From: Lacrimispora amygdalina
GTDB lineage: Bacteria; Bacillota; Clostridia; Lachnospirales; Lachnospiraceae
DNA: 64,000 bases
NCBI RefSeq assembly: GCF_900205965.1
Contig: NZ_OAOF01000002.1
Coordinates: 248,001-312,000, forward strand
Direction: 5' to 3'
The position numbers were made by a program, and so were the translations under genes. Below are positions 9,183 to 18,675 of this stretch, piece after piece. Positions within the stretch are counted from its first letter, which is position 1. Each line of letters opens with the position of its first letter. Under the pieces are notes generated by a model, which searched no databases, had not been told where the DNA came from, and saw nothing but the letters and a program-made list of their open reading frames with translations.

Positions 9183-10340
9183 CTACTTTACACTTTTCAG
9201 CATTTGAACAAGCTTTCCAGGCAGAAGTGCTTTCAGTCTTTCCTTCATGCAGATTCCCACCTTTAGATTTTCAATAAATTTTTCGTCCTGGATTCTCTCA
9301 TAAAAATTATCCCTTCCTGCAGGTCTGACTGTGGGATGCTTAAGGTTCCCCTGCTTTGGAAGAATTACTTCCAGATCGATATCTATTACACTTGCCTGTC
9401 CTATCACCTGCTCAAATAATTGATTCCCCTGCATAGAATTGATTAAAACGGCCGAAACACCTGCTGCCGAAGCAAAACCGGGATTACTTTTTTCCACTCC
9501 CCAGAAATCCCCCACAGTAATATCACCGACCCGGTCTATACTGGCATAGCTGCATTCATAGCAGCACTCCCTGTAACAATCTCCATTTATAAAGTGCTTT
9601 CCATATTTATCGAGAGTAAGGAGGTTTGTCTTAGTTTTGCTCTTTGTCTTTAATAGATACTGGGTACCCCATCCCCGTTTTTCTTTTGATCGGAAATTAT
9701 AATACTCCAGATTCTCTCCCAGCCTTTTCTCCTGATACTTAAAATACTTTCTTAAAAATTCCGGGGAAGGGACCCCATGGCAGATCAGATCCAGAGTAAA
9801 CAGATTCTCATAGGATCTGCCTCCCAGATACTGATACAACCCGGCAATCTGACAGGGCGTACCTGTAAACAGAATTAATCTTCCCTGATCCAGATCAAGC
9901 TTTGCTGATTGATAGCAGTCATTTACATCTGACTGGACATATTTTGATGACTGTAAACGATATAATTCCTCTTCCTTATCCACTTTTATGTGCCTTACTT
10001 CCAGTTGTTCCGTATAAGCACATCCATAGACACTGCCTCCCGCACCAATGACAAAACGGGCAAATAAGTCTGAAGCACCCCCGGAAGCGGATTGTAACAA
10101 ATGCTTTTTATCTTTATTCTTAAGTCCTGATACCCGGATCGGTCTGCGCCCCTGAGGCTTAAAATCAAAAACCGGACATCTCCTTAAGCACAGATTGCAT
10201 CCCGTGCATCGCGTCTCATCTACGCACGGATATAAAAACCCTTCCTGATCCGGCCTGAAACGTATACATGTCTGAGGGCAGGACTGTTCACAGCTTCTGC
10301 AGCCAACACACGCCTTCCCGATTTTCATTATATTATCCAT
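9183..10340 (-). CDS. FrhB-like protein with N-terminal double [4Fe-4S] ferredoxin domain
   Basis: About 385 residues. The N-terminus carries two ferredoxin clusters (CVGCRSCEQSC and CTGCNLCLRRC), followed by an F420-hydrogenase-beta-like domain with SASGGASDL, LQSSKYVQSD, LFTGTPCQIAGL, DLICHGVPSPEF and VGDFWGVEKSN. The family includes oxidoreductases encoded in polysaccharide loci next to pyruvyl transferases, as here. I chose the ATG at 10340, preceded by GAGG; a start at 10355 is also open. Compared with the shorter paralogue at 5879, this one keeps its iron-sulfur part and may be the electron-transferring member. Confidence 0.83.
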   Translation of the reverse strand: MDNIMKIGKACVGCRSCEQSCPQTCIRFRPDQEGFLYPCVDETRCTGCNLCLRRCPVFDFKPQGRRPIRVSGLKNKDKKHLLQSASGGASDLFARFVIGAGGSVYGCAYTEQLEVRHIKVDKEEELYRLQSSKYVQSDVNDCYQSAKLDLDQGRLILFTGTPCQIAGLYQYLGGRSYENLFTLDLICHGVPSPEFLRKYFKYQEKRLGENLEYYNFRSKEKRGWGTQYLLKTKSKTKTNLLTLDKYGKHFINGDCYRECCYECSYASIDRVGDITVGDFWGVEKSNPGFASAAGVSAVLINSMQGNQLFEQVIGQASVIDIDLEVILPKQGNLKHPTVRPAGRDNFYERIQDEKFIENLKVGICMKERLKALLPGKLVQMLKSVK

Positions 10341-11478
10341 GCCTGTCCTCACCATAGCAGCCGGTCTGCTTTTTCAGATAATCCAGGGTTTTCAACCGCT
10401 CCTCATTTATAATCCTATCCACTGCTGTATAATCAATTGCTTTTTCCAAAACTGTCTCAATCTCATTGGCAGCATTTGCCACCCGGTCAGAAAGTCCGGT
10501 CCTCTCAAGCAGATCACTTAGCTTTTCCTCATTTCCGTAAGAATTACCTTTACTCTTACAGATAATCGTTACAAATTTTCGTTTTGTAATCATGGAGAAT
10601 ATGGTTCCATGAAAGGTATCTGTAATAACAGCTTCCGCATTCTGAAAATATGCCAGCACCTCAAACGGGGAACAATCGATGAAATGATCCGCACATCTGT
10701 GTATTCCGCCAATGGAATAAACACGCAGCCCTTTCTTTTTTGCATAAGCCAAAATCCAGTCATTGATTTCTCCTGAGATTCTACCGGAATATGCGTAAAG
10801 AATCAGGTACCGTTCCTTTGTCTTTATCTGGGGAATCAGCCTGCACTCCCCTATGTAGTCGTATGCCAGAACAGGATCCAGATGATATTCCGGTTTTAAA
10901 CCCGATAATTCACTTACAATCATGCCTGAGTTTTTGTCACGAACCGATATCCCATCAAACCTCTTTAAAAACCAGCCGATTTCCTGATCCTTGTGGTACT
11001 GTTTTAATTTTTCCATTGTTGTATTTCCAAAAGATGCTGCATAGGTCAATAATTTTTTTGCCCTATGGTTTTTTCCAAACAATTCTAAAGAATAACCAAC
11101 ATTGGGATTGGACTGAATACAATTAAAAACCTCATCACTGCCAATCACCAGTGCATCTAATTCCGGCAGGTAATTCATAACCGGTGTAATTCCAAGAATA
11201 GGAAGATACTTTCCGGCAAACTTCTTTTTATATAAAACAAACTGAATCCGATGCTTCCATGATGCATCATACTGAAATGCTTTCAACACTTTTTGGATTT
11301 TAAAAAATAAACCCGGCTTTTGAAATTGTGATTTGGCAATTAACGGTTTTTCTATGTGATAATCCACAAACTCCACGTTATGCCCCGATTTTTCCAGAAG
11401 CATCTTTAACCCGTAAGCCTGTAAAAAAGAGCCGTAATTAACAATTCTCTGCATGGATAAAATTCCTACTTTTGCCAT
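10333..11478 (-). CDS. Polysaccharide pyruvyl transferase family protein
   Basis: 381 residues beginning MAKVGILSMQRIVNYGSFLQ, the N-terminal signature shared with the paralogue at 6933-8063. It also has ALVIGSDEVFNC, SVRDKNSG, YHLDPVLAY and the C-terminal AEAVITDTFHGTIFSM. It overlaps the upstream PssE-like gene by 13 bases and the downstream FrhB-like gene by 8, so the three are co-transcribed. It probably transfers pyruvate from PEP to a sugar; the target is unknown. Confidence 0.85.
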   Translation of the reverse strand: MAKVGILSMQRIVNYGSFLQAYGLKMLLEKSGHNVEFVDYHIEKPLIAKSQFQKPGLFFKIQKVLKAFQYDASWKHRIQFVLYKKKFAGKYLPILGITPVMNYLPELDALVIGSDEVFNCIQSNPNVGYSLELFGKNHRAKKLLTYAASFGNTTMEKLKQYHKDQEIGWFLKRFDGISVRDKNSGMIVSELSGLKPEYHLDPVLAYDYIGECRLIPQIKTKERYLILYAYSGRISGEINDWILAYAKKKGLRVYSIGGIHRCADHFIDCSPFEVLAYFQNAEAVITDTFHGTIFSMITKRKFVTIICKSKGNSYGNEEKLSDLLERTGLSDRVANAANEIETVLEKAIDYTAVDRIINEERLKTLDYLKKQTGCYGEDRHG

Positions 11479-11993
11479 CGTTTGGTCTCCTGGTCTTTTC
11501 GAAGCAATTCCTTAACAAGCAGTTCCATCTGTTTATTGAATGCTCCGTTATTACTCATAATACCTGCCGGTATACTGGAAATTATACTGTCATATCTTAC
11601 CATCACATCTGCAAGTTCTGAGATATCATATACAGGAATGATGTTTCCGTATCTCTCCTTTACCGCTTTTGTAAACTCGACCTGATGATTGTTTACATGC
11701 TCATGGAATTCATATTGCCTCGGCACTACCACCGGAATCTTGCCGATCTGAAGCGGCATAATAAAACTGGCCGGGCCGCCATGGGTGATTACGATTCGTG
11801 CACGTTCAACATTCTTCACCATATCGTCATAAGGAAGCAGTTTATGCCATTCACAATACCGGGGTTCATAGGTGCTGTAACCTGTCTGAATGATTACATC
11901 TTCCAGAATGATCCCAATTTCTTTTAATCTGTCAATTTCTTTCAGCAGCCGGTTAAATGGCTGTTCATGTGTTCCAACCGTCGCAAAAATCAT
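11466..11993 (-). CDS. PssE/Alg13-like glycosyltransferase subunit
   Basis: A 175-residue single-domain protein starting MIFATVGTHEQPFNRLL with VITHGGPASF, the GT28 C-terminal-type fold of Alg13/Cps14G/PssE. This family supplies the UDP-sugar-binding half of a two-subunit transferase; the partner is the Alg14/PssD-like protein encoded just upstream at 12015. Together they usually add the second sugar (often GlcA or Gal) to the lipid-linked primer. The nearby UDP-sugar dehydrogenase makes glucuronic acid a plausible donor. Confidence 0.86.
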   Translation of the reverse strand: MIFATVGTHEQPFNRLLKEIDRLKEIGIILEDVIIQTGYSTYEPRYCEWHKLLPYDDMVKNVERARIVITHGGPASFIMPLQIGKIPVVVPRQYEFHEHVNNHQVEFTKAVKERYGNIIPVYDISELADVMVRYDSIISSIPAGIMSNNGAFNKQMELLVKELLRKDQETKRWQK

Positions 11994-12014
11994 TCTTCTT
12001 CCCCCTGTAACTAT

Positions 12015-12479
12015 TTAAAATATACTCCCCAGGTTAATTGCCTTTTTATATATTTTTTTCATCTCCTCCCACTGGACAATAAATTTATCCGTGATAGGAT
12101 ATACCAGTTTACCAGTTATCGTAGACTTATCAATCCGGTCATAAACCTCAATATAAATCAGCCTTGCCCCGAACAGCTTGCCTATATAGAAAAACGGAAC
12201 TGCTACAGCTGCTCCCGAAGAGATGATGATATCCGGCTTTTCTTTCCGGATGGTCTGAAAGGCAAGCCGCGTATTAATGAGCAATGCTTTTAAGCTGCGG
12301 TTTGTAGGATAATAACAGGATATTATCTTTTCATCCTTTAACAGACTTTTTGCATCGTCTTTATTAAAGGTAACCCAAAACCGCTCTTTGTCCTGCCAAA
12401 ATGATTTCAGCATATATAGATGAGTCAGATGACCGCCTGATGATCCCACAAGACATATTTTCATAGTTTCGTTTCTCAT
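12015..12479 (-). CDS. PssD/Alg14-like glycosyltransferase subunit
   Basis: 154 residues with CLVGSSGGHLTHLYML near the N-terminus and IISSGAAVAVPFFYIGK, the pattern of Alg14/Cps14F/PssD. This subunit anchors the catalytic Alg13-like partner at the membrane and binds the acceptor. The start at 12479 is supported by GGGAGG seven bases upstream; a second ATG in frame at 12464 would begin MKICLVG. It follows the UDP-sugar dehydrogenase gene by about 20 bases. Confidence 0.85.
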   Translation of the reverse strand: MRNETMKICLVGSSGGHLTHLYMLKSFWQDKERFWVTFNKDDAKSLLKDEKIISCYYPTNRSLKALLINTRLAFQTIRKEKPDIIISSGAAVAVPFFYIGKLFGARLIYIEVYDRIDKSTITGKLVYPITDKFIVQWEEMKKIYKKAINLGSIF

Positions 12480-12500
12480 TTTCCCGCCTCCCGTCTGACA

Positions 12501-13742
12501 TCAGTCTCTTCTATATAAATCTCTTGTATAAACCTTTTCCACTACATCATCCAATACAGAATCATAGCGGTTTGCAATGACTGCATTGCTCATCTTCTTA
12601 AATTTGGCCAGGTCATTTACTACCATGCTGCCAAAGAAGATGCTGCCATCTTCAAGCGTCGGCTCGTAAATCACCACTACCGCTCCTTTTGCCCGGATGC
12701 GCTTCATGACTCCCTGAATACTGCTTTGACGGAAATTATCAGAATCAGCCTTCATTGTTAACCGGAATACTCCAATCACAACCCGCCTCTCTTTCCCTGC
12801 ATCAAATCCGGTATTATCTGAGTATGTATAATATCCTGCTTTCAAAAGAACCCTGTCTGCAATAAAGTCTTTCCTCGTTTTGTTTGCTTCCACAATTGCA
12901 CTCATGAGATTTTGGGGTACGGAGTAGTAATTAGCCAGCAGCTGTTTCGTATCCTTGGGCAGGCAATAACCGCCGTAACCAAAGGAGGGATTATTATAGT
13001 AATTGCCGATTCTCGGATCCAGTCCTACTCCCTCTATGATGTCCCGGGTATTCAGTCCCCTCATCTCGGCATAGGTATCTAATTCATTGAAGTAACTGAC
13101 TCTGAGGGCCAGATATGTATTGGCAAACAGCTTCACGGCTTCCGCTTCCGTCAAATCAGTTAAAAGTATGGGGATGTTGTCTTTGACTGCTCCCTCTGCC
13201 AGCAATCCGGCAAAGGATTCTGCCGCTTTCTTAAGTCTTTTGTCACCTTTTGGCGCACCCACAATAATCCGGGAAGGATACAGATTGTCGTAGAGTGCCC
13301 GTCCTTCTCTTAAAAACTCAGGACTGAAAATTATATTCTCACAGTTATATTTTTCTCTTATCGATTTTGTATACCCCACAGGAACTGTGGATTTAATCAC
13401 CATAATTGCATCCGGATTTGTCTTTATGACCAGCTCCACTACTGATTCCACTGAACTGGTATCAAAGTAATTCTTTACCGGATCATAATTGGTGGGAGTG
13501 GAGATAATAACGAAATCAGCATCCCTGTATGCAGCAGCTGGGTCTGTTGTCGCTGTTAAATTTAAATTTCCTGCAGCCAGATATTCCTCAATCTCTTTAT
13601 CTATAATCGGGGATATCCTGTTATTAATGAAAGCAACCTTTTCTTCTAAAATATCTACCGCTTTTACTTCATTGTTCTGAGCCAGTAAAATTGCATTGGA
13701 TAACCCCACATACCCTGTACCGGCAACTGCTATTTTATACAT
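12501..13742 (-). CDS. Nucleotide-sugar (UDP-glucose-type) 6-dehydrogenase
   Basis: About 413 residues. The start at 13742 follows GGAGGTG. The NAD-binding motif GTGYVGLSN lies near residue 10, followed by [19 protein letters not shown] and SPEFLREG, then the catalytic-cysteine motif [11 protein letters not shown]. These are the marks of UDP-glucose/UDP-ManNAc dehydrogenases, which oxidise C6 of a nucleotide sugar to a uronic acid with two NAD. It probably provides UDP-glucuronate for the polymer. UDP-GlcNAc-type substrates cannot be excluded from sequence alone. Confidence 0.88.
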   Translation of the reverse strand: MYKIAVAGTGYVGLSNAILLAQNNEVKAVDILEEKVAFINNRISPIIDKEIEEYLAAGNLNLTATTDPAAAYRDADFVIISTPTNYDPVKNYFDTSSVESVVELVIKTNPDAIMVIKSTVPVGYTKSIREKYNCENIIFSPEFLREGRALYDNLYPSRIIVGAPKGDKRLKKAAESFAGLLAEGAVKDNIPILLTDLTEAEAVKLFANTYLALRVSYFNELDTYAEMRGLNTRDIIEGVGLDPRIGNYYNNPSFGYGGYCLPKDTKQLLANYYSVPQNLMSAIVEANKTRKDFIADRVLLKAGYYTYSDNTGFDAGKERRVVIGVFRLTMKADSDNFRQSSIQGVMKRIRAKGAVVVIYEPTLEDGSIFFGSMVVNDLAKFKKMSNAVIANRYDSVLDDVVEKVYTRDLYRRD

Positions 13743-13770
13743 CTTGTGCACCTCCATTTATCTGGTTTAT

Positions 13771-14739
13771 TTAACTGGATAAATTTCCACCAGCCCGGTT
13801 ATTCCAGAACCACCTCATTGTTTGATACAGATCTGCACTGTACTGACCTTCCTCTATCAGACGAGAGATCTGATTTCTCACCTCTTCTTTATCTTCCTGG
13901 TAGGTAACACCAAACCATTTGTCATTGGTTTTTAAAACCGCCACCTTCGCCTTTCCCCGTTTTATCAGGTCATCCATAAGTACTGGAAGTAAATACTCTT
14001 TCTTTTTTTCACCATCATTCATGCTTTTTAGGAAATCAACAAATCCCGCTTCCAGATCTGTAAAAACTCCGGGAGTCACCCCCCACATATTCATAGATAC
14101 CAGATTATCAACAGATAAAATCATCTGTTTCCCGCTTTCATCCTCACCTTTGACCGTTCCGTCTGCCTGCTTCTTAATATGAAATGTTTCAGTCACAGAC
14201 GACAGATTTCCTCCTTCATCCACTGTGCAGACACCTCTCGTCACCTCACCGTTGGGACTTAACGTATTGCCCAGCATGAAACCTGCCATACAAAAGCTTA
14301 AGGGTATTGACTCTTCATGGGTGACCAGATAATCGTGTATTTTAATAAAAGCCTCTTTACCGTAATAATCATCCGCATTAATTATTACAAACGGCTCCTT
14401 CAAGATTCCTTTGCACACCAATACTGCCTGTCCTGTCCCCCATGGTTTTTCTCTTCCTTCCGGCAGGAAAAACCCCTCCGGCAAATCGTCAAGTTCCTGA
14501 AAAACATATTCTACAGGTGCCAGTTTCTCAATTCTTTTGCCAATTACCTCCTTAAATTCTTTTTCAATATTTTTCCGGATAATAAAAACAATTTTATTAA
14601 AGCCGGCTTCCAAAGCATCAAAAATGGAATAATCCATAATGATTTCTCCGTTTGGTCCAACGGTTTCCAGCTGCTTGATTCCGTTTCCATACCTGCTTCC
14701 GATTCCTGCTGCCATAATTACAACTGCTGTATCTCTCAT
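13771..14739 (-). CDS. Sugar-phosphate nucleotidyltransferase family protein
   Basis: About 322 residues with the nucleotidyltransferase N-terminus VIMAAGIGSRYG followed by KQL and the metal-binding INADDYYG. It is therefore a GT-A-like NDP-sugar pyrophosphorylase. Length and motifs differ from the classic GalU enzyme, so the sugar is uncertain; next to the UDP-sugar dehydrogenase it probably makes a precursor such as UDP-glucose. An upstream ATG at 14757 directly abuts the previous stop codon; I prefer 14739 because AGAAGGGA precedes it. Confidence 0.75.
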   Translation of the reverse strand: MRDTAVVIMAAGIGSRYGNGIKQLETVGPNGEIIMDYSIFDALEAGFNKIVFIIRKNIEKEFKEVIGKRIEKLAPVEYVFQELDDLPEGFFLPEGREKPWGTGQAVLVCKGILKEPFVIINADDYYGKEAFIKIHDYLVTHEESIPLSFCMAGFMLGNTLSPNGEVTRGVCTVDEGGNLSSVTETFHIKKQADGTVKGEDESGKQMILSVDNLVSMNMWGVTPGVFTDLEAGFVDFLKSMNDGEKKKEYLLPVLMDDLIKRGKAKVAVLKTNDKWFGVTYQEDKEEVRNQISRLIEEGQYSADLYQTMRWFWNNRAGGNLSS

Positions 14740-14757
14740 TTTTTCCCTTCTTTCCAT

Positions 14758-16194
14758 TTATTCAGCTCCCTTGTGAAGCAAAACTACGATTACTGTCTGA
14801 CAAAGTATCCGTAAATCTGACCAGATGGACCAGTTGTCAATATAGTTTAAATCCAGGCTTACTACCTCTTCAAAATCCTGAATATTGCTTCTGCCGGTCA
14901 CCTGCCACAAGCCGGTAATTCCCGGTTTCAGGCTCAGCCTGCGTTTATGGTGTTCCTCATACTTCACAAATTCATCTATAGTGGGCGGTCTGGTCCCGAC
15001 CAGGCTCATATCCCCTTTCAGAACGTTAAAAAACTGGGGAAACTCATCAATGCTGGTTTTTCTGATAAACTTACCTACCTTTGTAATTCTTGGGTCATCT
15101 TTTAGTTTGAACATGAGACCATTCATCTGGTTTTTGCTCATCAGTTCCTTTTTTCTTTCTTCTGCATCCATATACATGGACCGGAACTTATAAATTGAGA
15201 AGAGCCTTCCGTTTCTCCCTACCCTGGTCTGCTTAAATATGACCGGTCCAGGCGATTCCATATAGATAGCAGGCACAACGAAAATCCCCAAAATTATTGT
15301 AAAAAATATTCCGGCCGCACCGCCCAGGATATCCACAAAACGTTTCAGAAACAATTCCGTTGGTTCAAATACCCTGGCACAATAGGTAAGGACCCGTTCT
15401 CCTCCAAAATAATTAATTACCTTTTCTCTTTCACTCAGACCAAATGTATTTACAGTTACATGCGCAACAATTCCAAGTGTTTCAAGGCGGCAGATTAAAT
15501 TGTTTAAGTACATCCTGCTGTTCTCCGGTATACTAATCAAAGCCTCATCCACTACCTGCTTTTTTAAAAACTCTGCAACACTATCCGGACTGATATCCAT
15601 ATAATTTCCATTCTCATCCTTTTTCACCAGATAGAGCTTTGTCTTTGGTTCTTCTTTAGTGTTCTGGTCCGCCTCCACAATAACTAAAGCCACAACATCG
15701 CAGTCATATGGCATTGAATTTACATACTGATTCATCACCTTTAACTCATTGCTTCTATTTGCATAAATCAGCAGCTTTTTTCGGTTTTCCGGCTTATGGT
15801 AATGGGAAATCAGTAAATATCTGCAGTAAAGTCTTCCAAGAACCATGCAAAAATAATTGAAGAAGAAAAATAACAGGTAAAAAGCCCTTGAAGACCGCCC
15901 CCCCAGCTTTGAAAGATACAAGATGAACGCCAGTACAAGGGCTATGTACATATTGATCAGAAAAATATTTTTCAGTTCATTCCACAGGGAACGTTCCATA
16001 AGAGGCTTACCGGACTGGTAAAACATGACCACAGTTAAATATGCAAAAGTTACATAAACTGCGCCATACCAGCGCCCGATTATAAATTCTGCTGACTGCA
16101 GGGAAGCAAATTTTGCAAGCATTGCCAGAACGTAGGAACATACAATGGCTGCAAAATCTATCAATACATAAAATATCCGGTTTTTACTCAGCAT
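14758..16194 (-). CDS. Priming sugar-phosphate transferase (WbaP/EpsE-like polyprenyl glycosylphosphotransferase)
   Basis: 478 residues: an N-terminal block of four to five membrane helices (about 8-135), a soluble middle domain, another helix near 290, then the bacterial sugar transferase domain. That domain shows FKQTRVGRNGRLFSIYKFRS, KDDPRITKVGKFIRKTS, DEFPQFFNVLKGDMSLVGTR and PGITGLWQVTGRS. The enzyme starts repeat-unit synthesis by moving a sugar phosphate onto undecaprenyl phosphate. It overlaps the small membrane protein gene upstream by 11 bases. Confidence 0.9.
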   Translation of the reverse strand: MLSKNRIFYVLIDFAAIVCSYVLAMLAKFASLQSAEFIIGRWYGAVYVTFAYLTVVMFYQSGKPLMERSLWNELKNIFLINMYIALVLAFILYLSKLGGRSSRAFYLLFFFFNYFCMVLGRLYCRYLLISHYHKPENRKKLLIYANRSNELKVMNQYVNSMPYDCDVVALVIVEADQNTKEEPKTKLYLVKKDENGNYMDISPDSVAEFLKKQVVDEALISIPENSRMYLNNLICRLETLGIVAHVTVNTFGLSEREKVINYFGGERVLTYCARVFEPTELFLKRFVDILGGAAGIFFTIILGIFVVPAIYMESPGPVIFKQTRVGRNGRLFSIYKFRSMYMDAEERKKELMSKNQMNGLMFKLKDDPRITKVGKFIRKTSIDEFPQFFNVLKGDMSLVGTRPPTIDEFVKYEEHHKRRLSLKPGITGLWQVTGRSNIQDFEEVVSLDLNYIDNWSIWSDLRILCQTVIVVLLHKGAE

Positions 16195-16429
16195 GTGTCC
16201 ACCGTCCCATCTTCCTGGTTCCGTTCACCGACTTTCCTTTCCCCCACAAAAGCAGCAGCGCATAACTTCCAATGATAAGAAGAACTTCACATGCAAGAAT
16301 ATCCCAGTGGTACTCAGACTGAACCAATATCTGCTGAGGCTTTATTTTGCTGTAAATCTGAAATGCTGACCAGGCCATTACACCTATAACCACAGCTACT
16401 ATGATCCAGTATCTGATCTTTCTGCCCAT
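16184..16429 (-). CDS. Small two-helix membrane protein in the polysaccharide operon
   Basis: An 81-residue protein starting at 16429; AAGGAGG lies eight bases before this ATG, which decides against the ATG at 16450. It has two hydrophobic stretches (about residues 5-25 and 46-63) and a basic C-terminus. I do not recognise a family. Placed between the tyrosine kinase and the priming transferase and overlapping the latter, it may modulate or anchor the assembly machinery, but that is only inference from position. Confidence 0.65.
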   Translation of the reverse strand: MGRKIRYWIIVAVVIGVMAWSAFQIYSKIKPQQILVQSEYHWDILACEVLLIIGSYALLLLWGKGKSVNGTRKMGRWTHAE

Positions 16430-16458
16430 AAGCTCACCCTCCTTAATCAATCGTGTTA

Positions 16459-17160
16459 TTATTCATTCTCCTGGTGTTCATCCTCGTATTTTCCGTACTT
16501 TTTGTATTTACCATAGTACCTGCCGCTCTCCATATCCACATTATTCAAAATCACTCCAAGAATACGGCATCCGCTTTTCTCCAGCTGTTTTTTTATCTTC
16601 TGTTCCACGCGGTAGCTGACTTTTCCGCTTTCAATAACAAGTACTGCACCGTCACAGTGGTTGGCGATGATGGCTCCGTCAATTAAATTCAGCATGGGAG
16701 GTGTGTCAATGATAATATAGTCATATTCTGCTCTTGCTGCCTCAATCAGCAGAGAAAACACAGGTTCCTCCAAAAGCTCTGCCGGATTAGGAGAATAAGG
16801 TCCGGAAAATATAATATTTAAGTTTTTCAAATTTGTTTCATATATAATCTCTTCTTTATTTTTCTGTCCGCTGAGAAATTGGGATAATCCATTCACCTCC
16901 TTATCTAGCTGATATCTGGAAACCATAACCGATTTTCTGATATCTGCATCAATTAAAAGAACATTCTTACCAATTTGAGCCAGAGAAGATGCCAGGGAAA
17001 AAGTCATACTGGATTTCCCTTCATTTGGAAATGCACTTTCCAGCATAATGACCTTTATATTACTGCCGCAAAATTGGATGTTGGTTCTTAAAGTCTTAAT
17101 CGCTTCCTCAAAGTTATAATTTCCTTTCTTTAGATTTGCCAGGTTTACTGAATTTCTCAT
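16459..17160 (-). CDS. Bacterial tyrosine kinase, CpsD/YwqD-like
   Basis: A 233-residue P-loop ATPase of the BY-kinase family. It has Walker A in SAFPNEGKSSMTFSLASSLA, Walker A' in VLLIDADIRKS and Walker B in YDYIIIDTPP. The C-terminal tail is tyrosine-rich (RYYGKYKKYGKYEDE), the usual autophosphorylation cluster. In Gram-positives the kinase is activated by a separate Wzz-like membrane protein, here the gene overlapping it upstream by 47 bases. The pair controls polymer length and export. Confidence 0.92.
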   Translation of the reverse strand: MRNSVNLANLKKGNYNFEEAIKTLRTNIQFCGSNIKVIMLESAFPNEGKSSMTFSLASSLAQIGKNVLLIDADIRKSVMVSRYQLDKEVNGLSQFLSGQKNKEEIIYETNLKNLNIIFSGPYSPNPAELLEEPVFSLLIEAARAEYDYIIIDTPPMLNLIDGAIIANHCDGAVLVIESGKVSYRVEQKIKKQLEKSGCRILGVILNNVDMESGRYYGKYKKYGKYEDEHQENE

Positions 17161-17899
17161 GTTTACTTATCCCCTTCTTCCAGAATTTTTTAGTTTTTTT
17201 GTCAGCAGAACCTTCCCGGTTAGGAACAACAGCAAGTACTGTCAGCCCCAGATAACGTTCCGCATCCTCTTCGGTACGAATGGTATCATCTATGAGTACT
17301 CCTGCTGTCAGCAACGCTAAAACAAAAAACATACCGGCTGCAGCCCCAATCATGGCATTTTTTTTGTTATCAGGTCCTGTCTTGACCGATGGTACTTCTC
17401 CTTCTTCAAAAATTTTTGGCTGCACCATTTCCATCATGTCACCAATATAATCTGATGCAGCCATTGCAATCTCATCTACGATTTTTTTTGCCTGTTCTGG
17501 ATCTGTATCCTGGACTGCCAGTGTCAGTATGCGGGTGTCTGTCGGATTGGTTACACTGATTTTTTTCTTTAAATCTTTATAAGACATGTCAAGTCCCAGT
17601 GAATTTACTACCTTTTCCATTACCGGACGGCTGGTTATCATGATTTTATAGTCCTTTGTCAGCTGTGTACCAACCTGTAAATCAGCCAGTGAAGTCATTG
17701 AAGATTCCTTTGAAAGGACATAGAGCATAGCCGTAGATGTATATTGGGGCGTTAAAACATATCTGCTGTAAGCTCCTGCACCAACGCCTGATATGAAGGT
17801 TATAAGAAGAATCAGCCACAGCTTCCCCTTTAATTTGTAAAACAATTCCAATAAATCAATTTGAATTTCCTGGTTATCATCCATGTTATTTGTTCTCAT
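17114..17899 (-). CDS. Wzz/YwqC-like chain-length determinant and kinase activator
   Basis: 261 residues with two membrane helices (about 33-52 and 188-207) flanking an extracellular domain, the Wzz topology. Just before the second helix is a proline-rich segment; after it follows a basic cytoplasmic tail that would touch the kinase. The N-terminus has the conserved IDLLELFYKLKGKLWLI region. AGGAG precedes the start. Its gene overlaps both the PHP phosphatase upstream and the kinase downstream, giving the usual phosphatase-Wzz-kinase regulatory trio. Confidence 0.9.
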   Translation of the reverse strand: MRTNNMDDNQEIQIDLLELFYKLKGKLWLILLITFISGVGAGAYSRYVLTPQYTSTAMLYVLSKESSMTSLADLQVGTQLTKDYKIMITSRPVMEKVVNSLGLDMSYKDLKKKISVTNPTDTRILTLAVQDTDPEQAKKIVDEIAMAASDYIGDMMEMVQPKIFEEGEVPSVKTGPDNKKNAMIGAAAGMFFVLALLTAGVLIDDTIRTEEDAERYLGLTVLAVVPNREGSADKKTKKFWKKGISKHEKFSKPGKSKERKL

Positions 17900-18623
17900 T
17901 TTTACTCCTGTTATTATTCTTTTTTTTCAGTATATTCAGGGCGTAATTACCTGTCAGATTTTGATACATTTCCAGACTGCAGCTTTTTTTAATCCATACC
18001 AATGCTTTCTCTATCTCAGGTGTCCTTTCATTCATGTGATGCATATCGGTTCCCAGCATATGTATATTCCCATACCGTATCTGAAGCCTGCACCAGCGGA
18101 CCTGTCTGTTAAAACGGCTTCCGGCAATGCTGCAATAATTCATCTGCATGATACATCCGGAATTGATCAGTTCTTTCACCCTTCCTTTCTCGCGCAGACA
18201 AGTGTAACGCTCCATATGGGCAAGTATGGGAATATAACGGGCTAATATTATTTTCCGAAGACTCTGGAACATTCTGGAGTAGGGAACCAAAGGCGGAAAC
18301 TCGATCAACACATAATGACTCCCGCACATGGTAAGCGCCCTTCTTTCTTTCAGATCCTGCAGAATATCTTCACAATACAGAATTTCCTGTCCCAGATATA
18401 CATTGAAACATTTATGTATTTTACGGGCTTCTCCCTGCAGTTTTCTGCTTAATTCCATAATCTGTTTCGGATCCTGTCCCCTTCTATAATGAGGAGTAAC
18501 TATAATCTTTCGAATCCCCTGGCTATAAGCCATCTGCAGCATGGCCTTCGCCTCTTCCATATCGGCAGCCCCATCATCCAATCCGGGAAGGACATGCGCA
18601 TGAATATCAATGATTTCCTGCAT
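17886..18623 (-). CDS. PHP-family tyrosine-protein phosphatase, CpsB/YwqE-like
   Basis: 245 residues with the PHP metal-binding motifs: IDIHAHVLPGLDDG at the start, TPHYRRGQ near residue 45, GQEILY, AHMERY and GTDMHHMNER. This manganese-dependent phosphatase removes phosphate from the C-terminal tyrosine cluster of the partner kinase and so controls capsule assembly. It is the first gene of the 19-gene operon. AAGGAG lies upstream of the ATG, and the putative inversion switch begins about 57 bases further upstream. Confidence 0.92.
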   Translation of the reverse strand: MQEIIDIHAHVLPGLDDGAADMEEAKAMLQMAYSQGIRKIIVTPHYRRGQDPKQIMELSRKLQGEARKIHKCFNVYLGQEILYCEDILQDLKERRALTMCGSHYVLIEFPPLVPYSRMFQSLRKIILARYIPILAHMERYTCLREKGRVKELINSGCIMQMNYCSIAGSRFNRQVRWCRLQIRYGNIHMLGTDMHHMNERTPEIEKALVWIKKSCSLEMYQNLTGNYALNILKKKNNNRSKNENK

Positions 18624-18646
18624 CTCATCACTCCTTACTGTTACAA

Positions 18647-18675
18647 TTAATAATCAGCGCTGGTGTTAGTTACAA
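18647..18675 (-). promoter_or_regulatory. Weak candidate promoter of the polysaccharide operon
   Basis: On the minus strand TTGTAA and TATTAA are separated by 17 bases, each four of six to consensus. The -35 box touches the T-tract of the hairpin at 18680-18725, so this promoter, if real, would lie downstream of that terminator and could give orientation-independent expression. It is a weak match and may be chance in AT-rich DNA. Confidence 0.3.
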
